In this document: piece by piece, positions 47,917 through 56,208 of the stretch | How positions within the stretch are numbered: the first letter of the stretch is position 1 | How the letters are laid out: each line of letters begins with the position of its first letter | Source: Rhypophila decipiens | Taxonomy: Eukaryota > Ascomycota > Sordariomycetes > Sordariales > Naviculisporaceae | Assembly (NCBI GenBank): GCA_033297075.1 | Contig: MU858046.1 | Location: 682,001-746,000 of the forward strand | Reading direction: 5' to 3' | DNA: 64,000 nt | Notes under the pieces: generated by a model | Seen by the model: the letters and a program-made list of their open reading frames with translations, nothing else | What the model was told of the DNA's origin: nothing | Database searches by the model: none | Made by a program: the position numbers and the translations under genes

Positions 47917-50020
47917 ATGTTCCCACTCCCGACTTTGATCGGCAGTTTATTAGCAGCTTCAACTCTTGCGACTCAAAGTCTCGCTCAGTTCGCTCCCTAC
48001 GATGGCAACTTAACATACATAGAATCCCCATACGACCTGGGTATCAATATCTCGTATAGAAAGGTCCCGAAAGGCGTATGTCAGACAGCCTTCGACTCAC
48101 AGATTCAATACACTGGGTGGATCAGCGTACCTGGCGAATTTCCTACAAATATATTCTATTGGCTCGTGTATGCAAGAGAGCCCACGAATGCTCTGACAGT
48201 CTGGCTCAATGGCGGCCCAGGCTCTACTTCCATGATCGGCTTCTTTACGGGGGCAGGCCCATGTGAGGTTGTCGAGAAGGGCGCGGACCGGCTTGAAACT
48301 GTTGCGCGGGAATGGGGTTGGGACAGAGCCTCGAATATGGTATTCTTCGATCAGGTAATTTGCTTCGACTCGCTCACTTATCACTCCAACCTGGGTACGT
48401 TCGTTATCCAGTGCTAACTGGACCTGACAGCCGAATCAAGTTGGGTTCTCGTTCGATAGCCCAACGAACAAGTCCGTGGACTTTCAGTTTGGAAACTTCA
48501 CTCAAGTGCCACAATCAGTTCCCAAGGGCCGCAATCCGCTCACCTTCCTGAACGGTACATTTCCAACATACAATCCTGCCAACACGGCGAACACGTCGTC
48601 TCAGGCCGCCATGGCGATGTGGCATGCCATGCAAGTCTTCCTCGGCGAATTCTTACAGCCCAAAAAAGGCGATGTTGAAGTTAGCCTCTTTGCCGAGAGT
48701 TATGGCGGTCGATACGGACCCGTCTTCTTCGACACATGGGAGGCGCAGAACGTGCAGTACCAGACTAACGATTCGGTCCGGCAAATTCACCTGACAGCTC
48801 TGGGCATTGTAAACGGATGTGTTGATGATCTGATACAGGCCCCGTACTACACAGAGATGATGGTCAACAACACATACGGCATCAAGATGCTAAGCGCCAC
48901 AGAGGCCCAGTATTATAACGGAACATTCTCCCAACAGAACGGGTGCAGAGACCTGATCAAAGAGTGTCGTGATCTCAACAGTCGTCTCGACCCGGACAAC
49001 CATGGCAACATACCAGACGTCAACCAAGCGTGCAGCGCCGCCAGTCAAGCCTGCCTCTCCCTCGTCGAGCCATACATGAATACTGGCCGCGACCCGTGGG
49101 ACATCGCCTTCAACCTACCGAACTCCTTCCCATCTTCCCTCTATGCCGAGTACCTCAACACCCGCAAGGTACAAGTCGGCATAGGGTCCATCGTAAACTT
49201 CACCAGCACAGCGAGCTTCATCCCACCCTTATTCATCCAAACAGGCGACTACCAGCGCGGCCCCATCATCCCAAAGCTCTCCGGACTCCTCCTCAATGGC
49301 GTGCGCATCGGCCTAATCTACGGCGACCGCGACTTCATCTGCAACTGGCTGGGCGGGGAAGCCCTATCCCTAGCAATCGCATCCGACGCTGGCGGGAATT
49401 ACGCCTCGCAGTTCCCCACCGCCGGCTACGCCCCGATCATCGTCAACGAGACCTACGTAGGCGGCCAAGTCCGCCAATACGGCAACCTCTCCTTCTCGCG
49501 CATCTTCCAAGCAGGCCACGCAGTCCCAGCTTACCAACCCGAGACGGCCTTTCAAGTATTCGCGCGCATAATCCTCGGCACCGACATTAGTACAGGCGGG
49601 CCCGTCGATCTCTCATCATACACCACGACGGGGGATGTCGACGCAAACCGAAACTCACAGTCCCCGCCCAATAATCCCGCGCCGACATGCTACGTACGCA
49701 ACATGAGGGAAACCTGCCCCGACGACTCCGTTACTGGCCTGTTGAATGGAGATGGCGTGGTGATCAATGGCATATGGTACTCGTCTGCTAGCGACTGGCC
49801 CGGTGCGCCGGATAAGACCTCACCAAGCGATTCCAGCACTGGTGGCGGAGGAGGGAGTCCCGCCACGCCTACGACGACTGCAGAATTGACGGGTGTGTTT
49901 ACGGCTACTTCTACGCCCAAGGATCCGAATGCCGCGTCCTCTCTTTTGAGTACCAATTCGATGGGTGTTGGGTTTGCCGTGATATCCTGCTTTATGGTAG
50001 GGTTATTGGTCATTGTTTGA
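47917..50020 (+). CDS. Serine carboxypeptidase (peptidase S10), probably GPI-anchored
   Basis: Two exons, 47917-48354 and 48431-50020, encode 675 residues. The signal peptide is MFPLPTLIGSLLAASTLATQ. S10 motifs: WLNGGPGSTSMIG (substrate binding), catalytic Ser236 in AESYGGRYG, Asp in YGDRDFICNW, and His in QAGHAVPAYQPE, so the triad is intact. Numerous N-x-S/T sites suggest glycosylation. The C-terminus has a Ser/Thr/Gly/Pro linker (SDSSTGGGGGSPATPTTT) and ends in a hydrophobic tail (GVGFAVISCFMVGLLVIV), as in a GPI-anchored cell-surface protease. The intron falls directly after FDQ, before PNQVGFSF, a common S10 position. Substrate range unknown. Confidence 0.95.
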
Positions 50021-50399
50021 GGGTGATTAATATTTACTGGTCCCTGGGCCATGATGGGGAGGGATATGCCCTTGTTGGTACCCTATTGGCAGGGATCTGT
50101 GTCTGGATATGAACGAATGTTTGCCATTCATGGTGACGGATATGACCCGCTCCCATAGCACTTGCTTGTCTGGGATCTGAGAAAGAGACCTGGGATATGG
50201 ACAATTAATGGTTTGATGAACATTGATGAGATTTGATCATGATGGATTACAACCTGAGAACTTGAAATGAGTTGGGATCCTGGACCGCGGATGTCAGAAA
50301 AAGTTATAGTCGATGTACATGAATCACGGGCCAGTCAGTTTAATGGTAAAACAGAACAAGTAAAATCCAAAATTCATTTTTTTTCTTTTCGGAACTACT
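50021..50399. other. Intergenic, 3' flank of carboxypeptidase
   Basis: No feature recognised before the presumed 3' end of the snoRNA host transcript. Confidence 0.4.
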
Positions 50400-50777
50400 C
50401 TATGCGAAAGAGCGCCGTATTGCCTGTGGAGTGCCAAGCAGACGGCAGCAGTCACATCTACGCTTGATAAATGAGGCCTACGACGGTACGAGATACTACG
50501 CAAACCTACCTCGAAACGCAGGAAAAGGTGCAAAGAATGGGAGGAGATTGCAAGTCCAGCCGAGAGATTGGATCACGCGACAGAATCTGAAACACGCTCT
50601 CCTGCCACACTGGACACTCCAGTTGGCCAAGATGGACCAGTTCCTGTGAATTAGTCAAGACCCAGTGAGCGATGGTTGTGTAGCAAAAGTTGAACATCAC
50701 AAGATGGATCTGGTCTGACATCAAACGTTAGCTGGGAACGCTGATAAAGTATGAAATCAAGAGATTCGAATTGGTAA

Positions 50778-50865
50778 ATATCAGTTTCCAATGCATTGTC
50801 AATGCGGTTTCATCAAAGCATAGCTATGTAGACCGTCGTGATATTTGTTGAAATCATCATGGAAG
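50778..50865 (-). ncRNA. Box C/D snoRNA (25S guide, Cm2959-like, yeast snR73 type)
   Basis: C box ATGATGA at 50860-50854, an internal TGATGA C'-like box, and D box CTGA at 50784-50781. Between them, TCACGACGGTCTA is complementary to UAGACCGUCGUGA of 25S rRNA (peptidyl-transferase region). Taking the D' box as the CATA after it, the nucleotide five upstream pairs with the first C of GACC, the position of yeast Cm2959. No strong terminal stem was found. rRNA sequence and numbering are from memory. Confidence 0.65.
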
Positions 50866-51047
50866 TCAGGGGATGAGGGCAAAGAAGCGAAGGGATGCTT
50901 ACCAAATCAAGTTCGATAACATGCCTGTGACATGAGGAGGTCGTCAGTGGACGCAGCGTGTCTACGACCGTTAGCATGGTCCAGCATCGAAAGTCTGATT
51001 GAGAGTCAATGAAGGCCGAGTTCAGACATGACTGTATCGTCTTAGCG

Positions 51048-51096
51048 TGAGCTCGGACATATGCTTGTCATTTTACGTCTGAAATCATCATGAAAG
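51048..51096 (-). ncRNA. Box C/D snoRNA-like element (18S Am28, snR74 type)
   Basis: C box ATGATGA at 51091-51085. GACAAGCATATG is complementary to CAUAUGCUUGUC at the 5' end of 18S rRNA. The following tetramer at 51056-51053 is CCGA, not CTGA; using it as box D, the fifth nucleotide upstream pairs with A28 of yeast 18S, the known snR74 target. The element is short (about 45-50 bases), so the 5' end or D box may differ from this reading. Confidence 0.5.
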
Positions 51097-51245
51097 CCAG
51101 CGAAGGAAGGTGGTTCTGAGAAAGCTCCTCAACATACCATGTGGACGACCCTCAAATCCTCGTGATAGGAAACCTGTAGGTTCTTGGAACATGTTAGCCG
51201 AGGTTCCGGTGACCACGAAAAACAATTCATTGACATGAAAGGACC

Positions 51246-51336
51246 AGATCAGGTATGCATGAATGGTATAAAAAATAGATTATCCGCATCGGTAAACCCG
51301 GATAGGACTCGTCATCTAGAAAATCATCATAGGACC
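51246..51336 (-). ncRNA. Box C/D snoRNA (25S guide, near Cm2197/Am2220)
   Basis: C box ATGATGA at 51330-51324 and D box CTGA at 51252-51249. Shortly after the C box, TAGATGACGAG is complementary to CUCGUCAUCUA of 25S, and just before the D box CCATTCATGC pairs with GCAUGAAUGG. Both targets lie within 30 bases of each other in 25S (yeast Cm2197 and Am2220 area). The D' box is degenerate. Two-site pairing to neighbouring positions supports a real guide. Confidence 0.65.
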
Positions 51337-51478
51337 AAAGGGGGAAAGAAAAGAGAATAGACCTACAGTATCAAATGATCAAACTCGCTGTCCCGGACAC
51401 TGAGGCGTGCACAAGCGCTCAACTGGCTGCTATGTTAGCCATGAACTCATCCGAGCATGCAAACAAAAGGATGAGAGG

Positions 51479-51575
51479 CTGCTAATCAGTGGACGAGGTT
51501 TTCTAGGCCTGTCGCAAAAGTGGCATATCCGTCATTTGAGAATCGGAGCCCAGTGCCGTTTCATCATAGAAGCAG
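51479..51575 (-). ncRNA. Box C/D snoRNA (target unassigned)
   Basis: C box ATGATGA at 51567-51561, D box CTGA at 51489-51486, and a terminal stem CTGCT (51575-51571) with AGCAG (51483-51479). A GGCACTGGGC segment is complementary to GCCCAGUGC found in 25S, but the position does not correspond to a methylation I can recall, so the target is left open. Confidence 0.6.
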
Positions 51576-51724
51576 TCGAGGGGATGATGGAGAGGCGACA
51601 TACCCATCATGTCTGGGCGCAGTGAAGGTCGAGGTGAGCGGGATGGCGGTCTGAAACAGAGTCCTTTGATAGCGTTAGCATTGGAAACCATACAAGATGT
51701 GAATGCAAGATGTATTGTTGAGGT

Positions 51725-51813
51725 CGTCAATCAGAAACAGCCAATTGTTTTCTTCAAGAATTTTCAGTCGGTAATTCCAACTTGCCGAAGCAAAGTAAGA
51801 TCATCAGATGACG
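51725..51813 (-). ncRNA. Box C/D snoRNA (18S Um578, snR77 type)
   Basis: C box CTGATGA at 51807-51801, D' box CTGA at 51767-51764, and D box CTGA at 51734-51731. The terminal stem CGTCA (51813-51809) with TGACG (51729-51725) is perfect. Just upstream of D', AGTTGGAATTACCG pairs with CGGUAAUUCCAGCU of the 18S 530 loop, with one G-U. The fifth nucleotide upstream of D' pairs with the U of CGGU, matching yeast Um578, guided by snR77. Best-supported snoRNA in the locus. Confidence 0.75.
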
Positions 51814-52093
51814 TGGGGAAGAGGTTGTTTGCGAACGTGGATAAATGGGAGACCAACCTGATATCAAGGAGCGTCACAAAGACATAGCGATGGGCCGACG
51901 ATCGACATGCAATGAATGTTTACCATGGCCACGGCCAAGCTCATGTCCCATCACCCTTCCGCCAATACAGATCTGATCGAGACCGGTTCCATTGTGGAGG
52001 GGAGCTGCCTATTGATCTGTTGAAGCCGTTAGCGACGATTCGGGCATTCACTGCGGTGTTTTCTGCTTGATCAATTTCCAAAAAGCTTTGCGC

Positions 52094-52183
52094 TTGATCA
52101 GACTGACGTGACAATGCTAGTTACATGTCCATAAATGGTTCAAAGACTCTAGTTTGCGGTGTTGGTGTTGTCATCAGGGAAAG
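52094..52183 (-). ncRNA. Box C/D snoRNA (25S guide, GACUCUAGUUUG site)
   Basis: C box CTGATGA at 52177-52171 and D box CTGA at 52101-52098. CAAACTAGAGTC is complementary to GACUCUAGUUUG of 25S rRNA (12 bases). A D' box is not clear. It lies in the first mapped intron (52223-52017). The exact methylated base is not assigned. Confidence 0.6.
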
Positions 52184-52320
52184 GAAATTGCTCGTGGGAT
52201 GCTGAAGGAATTGCTGAACTTACCAGAACTGTGTGGTTGTTGGTCGAACTGCGCGATGGTGCAGTGAGAATGGAAGTGGGAGTCGGAGAAAGGAATTGAA
52301 AATTTTTGGGGAGGTTTTGA

Positions 52321-52566
52321 AGCTGCTAAATTGTGGAGCCCAAGGAAAATTCCGCCGCCGTTGCTGAGACCCCACCTTCCAGCAAAGCTTGAGCGCTGTG
52401 CTTGGCGATCACGTGCCGTCGCTCATCTTTCGTGTTTGCCCAGCCTCCAACTGCATGAACGTCATATCCACTTGTTACATCATTGAACCTGGACGCGTAA
52501 CCTCAGAGCTGTAAATTGCCCCGGATAGGAAGTTGGGCGGCCAGATTTTGGATAACGAAAATCAAA
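52321..52566. promoter_or_regulatory. Bidirectional promoter: snoRNA host / FPG
   Basis: About 250 bases between the presumed start of the snoRNA host transcript (minus) and the FPG start codon at 52567 (plus). No further gene fits in the space. Specific sites not assigned. Confidence 0.45.
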
Positions 52567-53988
52567 ATGCCCGAAATCGCAGAAAGTATGCTCGCTCGTT
52601 GCTTGACGAAATAAAAGTAACCTTTGCTGACAGATCCATATTCGCCAGTTGCTCGCGCTGTCCATTTCTTGCGTTTGCATTTGGTTGGCAAGACGATCAA
52701 AAGCGCAATCGCAGTTGATGATGCAAATGTCTTTGGAAAGGTGGGGACCTCGGGTCCTGAGTTTGCGGTTGCGATGACGGGCAAAAAGGTCAGTGTTTTC
52801 CCCATGAGGCCTTGCGTGAGCTAAGAGACTCAACCCCGTACTAGGTTTTATCTGCTGGGACACAGGGGAAATACTTCTGGTGAGTTTTTCGGATATCATT
52901 ATCAGTGGTTGTGTCTTCCACGCTAACTTGACCCTAGGCTCGTGCTTGACAAACCACCACACCCGGTGATGCATTTTGGAATGACCGGTATATTTCCTTG
53001 CCATGTTCTGATATTCTCGAAATTGAACTGACAGCTGTTAGGTTGGATGCATGTTAAGGGAGATCAGACGGCCTATACCAACTACTACAAGAGCAAGAAG
53101 CCTGAGGAGCTTGAGGAGTGGCCGCCAAAGTACTGGAAATTCCAGCTGAAAACAGAGGAGGATCCCGTCGTCGAGGTCGCTTACACAGACCCCCGTCGGT
53201 TTGGCCGCGTCCGCCTCGTGGACTGCCCAGGGGACTCTATCCGGAAGCATTCGCCGCTGGTGGAGAACGGCCCAGACCCGGTTGTCGACACAGACATTTT
53301 CACGGAAGAGTACCTTGAGAAGAAGATGCGATCCAGACACGTGCCGATCAAGGCTCTCCTTCTCGACCAGGCATTCCTCAGCGGCATCGGTAACTGGGTG
53401 GGCGACGAAGTCCTCTACCAGGCAAAACTCCACCCAGAGCAATACTGCAATGATTTCAGTGACGCGGAGATCAAGGAGCTCTACCGGTCAATTCGCTATG
53501 TTTGTCAATTGGCAGTTGACAAGCTCGGGGATTCAGACCAGTTTCCCGAGACCTGGTTGTTCAACCACCGGTGGGGCAAGGGAAAGAAGGCCAGCAAGCT
53601 TCCAAATGGTGAAAAGCTGGCGTTCGTGACGGTGGGGGGAAGAACAAGTTGTTTCGCGCCGAATGTACAGAAAAAGACTGGAAAAGTTGCCCCAGGAATC
53701 AAGGAGGAGCCCATTGCATCTGACGAGGAAGAGCCAAAACCTGCAAAGGCTGGAAAAGCAAAGAAGCCCGCCAAGGCCCCCAAGATCAAGCAGGAGGAGG
53801 AGAAACCCACCAAAAGAAAGATCAAAGACGAGGATGATGCCGACAAGAAGCCGCTCAAAAAGACCAAAGCGGCCGCACCAAAGAAGACTTCTTCGGTTGC
53901 GAACGGTGTCAAATCAGAGGGGAAGAAGACGACAGACGACAAGGTGGAGGTAGGAAGACGGCGTTCTGGGCGCTTACAAGGGAAATAA
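52567..53988 (+). CDS. Formamidopyrimidine-DNA glycosylase (Fpg/MutM family)
   Basis: Five exons, 52567-52585, 52649-52788, 52845-52879, 52938-52987 and 53042-53988, encode 396 residues; phases all agree. The N-terminus MPEIAEIARAVHFLRLHLVG has catalytic Pro2 and Glu3, Lys62 is the beta-hairpin Lys (GTQGKYFW), and PVMHFGMTGWMHVKGDQTAY follows. The H2TH region is ALLLDQAFLSGIGNWVGDEV, and the C-terminal region FVTVGGRTSCFAPNVQKKTG lacks the four zinc Cys, i.e. a 'zincless finger' as in plant and fungal Fpg. A long Lys/Glu-rich tail follows (DNA-binding/nuclear). The enzyme removes oxidised purines such as 8-oxoguanine and FapyG in base excision repair. The first exon (19 nt) holds the catalytic Pro, so unspliced prediction would miss it. 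Confidence 0.95.
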
Positions 53989-54124
53989 GTACCGGGTTGA
54001 CTGTCTGATTCTAGATCAAGAAATAGTGAGAGTCCAAGGCCCCCAACGCCTTTTTCCCACTGAACAAGCCTTCACCCGGGTATCAACTTTCACTACACCC
54101 CTTACCAAAGGCCACAAAAAGACA

Positions 54125-54263
54125 GCCCCCGTAGCTCAGTGGTCAGAGCGCGGACAGCGTTGCTATTTCACACAGCGTTTGAGATCAGCGAGTTTTCCAG
54201 CGAAGTCTATTCAGCGAAATATCAGCGTATCCGAGGTCAGCGGTTTGAATCCGCCCGGGGGCA
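54125..54263 (+). tRNA. tRNA-like gene with long CAGCG-repeat insert
   Basis: The 5' arm GCCCCCG and 3' arm CGGGGGC-A pair perfectly. The A-box region TAGCTCAGTGGTCAGAGC and B-box GGTTTGAATCC are normal. Between them, after CGGAC and before ATCCG (four-base complement), a segment of about 70 bases holds CAGCG words; seven occur between 54154 and 54242. The usual U33 and anticodon cannot be placed, since the base at position 33 would be G. This could be an intron-bearing tRNA with an unusual splice site, or a tRNA gene broken by a repeat insertion. No T-run terminator follows closely. I do not assign an amino acid. Confidence 0.55.
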
Positions 54264-54369
54264 TTTCCTTTGCTAGTTTGGCTATTACCCAACTTTTCCC
54301 CGGGGCTTATCATGTATGATTATAACTCGACCATCGTGGGACAACGTTTAGGGGCCCCATCATCCCAAC

Positions 54370-55058
54370 TCACGGCTCGGACTCAACATCAGGCGGGAAT
54401 GTCCCAAACAAGGCCATCAGATGCTGCGTCTGCTCTGGTGCGAGCTTTTTATCACCCTCCGTTGCTTTGGCAAGCATTCTGAAGTCTGCAATCACGAATT
54501 AGTCTCGTCATTTCGAATGGGGCTGGTATAGGATGCGGTGTTTTGTACTTACAATCCACATAGTGCGCTTCGCATCAAACAATTACTATATCAGCTTTCC
54601 TCCTCGCAATCCGATAATTGGGCGTAGAGAATATGTTTACTCACCCGGTGTCGCTGTCATGTAGCACTCACAGTCCTCAGTCTCTGAGGCGTTCTTGAAG
54701 GTGTGGATTGCCCTTGGGGGCACAGTCATGAGGTCCCCAGCCGAAGCATCAACATGCCCGTCGGGAGTGTCGAACCGCATCGTTCCTGTTGTTGACCTGG
54801 TAAGCTGCTGAAACTCAGGTAAGTACGGGTGAAGACCTCTCTCTCACCCTTGGTAACGAGAAACAGCTCGTCATGAAACCGATGCCAGTGCATAGGCGGG
54901 CCCGACTTTCCAGCCGGGATCTCGATGAGTACCCCGCTGACTCTGTCTTGGGTCAAAGTCCCATCCTCATAGACTCGAATAGTCAAGGGTCCAACTTTGA
55001 GAGTCTCGGCGGCCTCTTTCTTGGTCAATTTGACCGGCACCGGACCGTGAGAGCTCAT
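54370..55058 (-). CDS. Small cupin-domain protein
   Basis: Four exons, 55058-54848, 54785-54645, 54567-54553 and 54485-54370, encode 160 residues. Exon 3 is a 15-base microexon (CGCACTATGTGGATT) with an AAG acceptor and GTAAGT donor; without it the reading frame to exon 4 fails. Cupin motif 1 is GPPMHWHRFHDELFLVTKG (His57, His59, Glu64), and motif 2 DGHVDASAGDLMTVPPRAIHTF (His98), so a metal site is likely. The C-terminal AHYVDYFRMLAKATEG and PEQTQHLMALFGTFPPDV fit a fungal small-cupin family found beside secondary-metabolism genes. Substrate and role unknown. An upstream TTG-started extension was not used. Confidence 0.85.
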
Positions 55059-56112
55059 TATGTTGGAGTCCGGGGTGAACTTGCTGGCGTTGTTCAATAT
55101 CTGTCCCCGTCGAAGTAAAGATACGACTTGAAATTTTACCGGGACACTCGAGGCTCTGTGTTGTGAAGGTGTTGTACAGAACGAAGAACCGAGTCCGGAG
55201 GGGATCCGGAGAAGGCAAGCCGGGCACGGAGATTGGGGTCACCGGCTTTAGCCGGCTCTGTCCCATTCCACGCCATTCACGTGGTTTTGCACCCAAGCCT
55301 GTAATCGGCTTCTGAACACACATTTATCAACATCGACGAACATCAAGACTTACCATGTGTGCTGTCTGTCCTGGCTTAACTTCATCTCGAGCTGGGTAAT
55401 TTGTGCCGTTCTGATAGTTTAGCTTCTCAGCCCGTTTCTATTCGCTCGCATCCAGCCTGCTTTGAACTAACCAAATTCCCAGAAACACATTCTTTTACTT
55501 CTCAAAGGGCCTCTACCCCAAGGTTCTTACCCTTGTCTCAGTGCCCATAAAGGAAGAAACCAAACAAGCCTCAACAAGCTTCGCTATCCGCAAAGGTCAG
55601 CCCTACGCTACTTGGCTTCCAATGGAGAGGGTCTCATGCAGATTGGATAAATATGTGAATCAGTAACACTCAACTCTCATCTTGTCCTACGTGATCTCAC
55701 ATCAACATGTACATTTCTGTGTAATTCGCTCCGTAGATACTTCTACCATGAGGCTCTAGGTAGGTGGCTATCCGCACTTTTCCCTTGCTTTACTTGCTCA
55801 AACCCGAACCCGTTCTCATCAGAAGACATCGTTGATCTCCCTCGCCAATGCGGTCTCCTGTCTTTACTTCTCCCTCGTTCTCCAAAGGATGTGGGCTAGG
55901 CCAGATTACATGTCATATCACGACACAGTCAAGGCTTCAAAACTAGCAGAAAGTTGGACTTTTTTTCTGGACGTCTGGGATGCAACCTGTAATTGGGATA
56001 TCCCGCTCCAAGCCGAAGAACCCACCAAGACGCCAAAGTCGGAAGACGGGAAACACAAACTCAAAAGAGGTTACCTTCCTTCCAACAGAAGCAACAAAAG
56101 CCCAACTCAGTC
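55059..56112. other. Intergenic to tRNA-Gln
   Basis: The first 200 bases are the cupin promoter. No gene recognised; a plus-strand frame at 55832-56122 overlaps the tRNA and is rejected. Confidence 0.5.
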
Positions 56113-56208
56113 GGTTGTATAGTGTAGCGGTTATCACACCAGATTCTGACACTCGTTCAGTCAAGTCAGGTCCTTCTGGTAACCCCGGTTCGATTCCGGG
56201 TACGACCT
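56113..56208 (+). tRNA. tRNA-Gln (CTG), intron of 24 nt
   Basis: 96 bases. Acceptor GGTTGTA pairs with TACGACC with discriminator T; D arm with GTGTAGCGGTTATCAC; anticodon arm CCAGA / TCTGG with loop TTCTGA and anticodon CTG at 56146-56148; intron 56150-56173 after position 37; T arm CCCGG-TTCGATT-CCGGG. A TTTCTTTTT run follows directly, a Pol III terminator. Confidence 0.94.

Larger units (their letters stand above)
50400..52320 (-). ncRNA. Multi-intron non-coding host gene for box C/D snoRNAs
   Basis: Minus-strand transcription unit with at least five well-formed introns and no sustained open frame across the joined exons. Seen introns: 52223-52017 (GTAAGT ... GCTAACGG ... CAACAG), one ending at 51651 (GTTTCAG), 51603-51427 (GTATGT ... 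GGCTAACA ... AGCAG), 51366-51174 (GTAGGT ... GGCTAACA ... CTACAG), 51137-51032 (GTATGT ... TACAG), 50902-50715 (GTAAGC ... CAGCTAACG ... GTCAG). Intervening exons are short (36-60 bases where both ends are clear). Each intron contains a C box (ATGATGA or CTGATGA) and, in all but one, a CTGA D box. The 51367-51426 exon is open in one frame, but that frame meets a stop after splicing into the next exon. The ends of the transcript are estimates. Intronic snoRNA clusters in non-coding hosts are known in filamentous ascomycetes; this locus appears to be one. Confidence 0.78.

Noticed and set aside
48097..48384. Minus-strand frame in the carboxypeptidase first exon
   Set aside because: Overlaps a strong S10 exon and has no motif of its own.
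50506..50724. Short minus-strand ORF within the snoRNA host
   Set aside because: Splicing at 50715 enters it mid-way and there is no recognisable protein; treated as non-coding exon.
55832..56122. Plus-strand frame of 96 codons before tRNA-Gln
   Set aside because: It overlaps the tRNA gene and has no family features.
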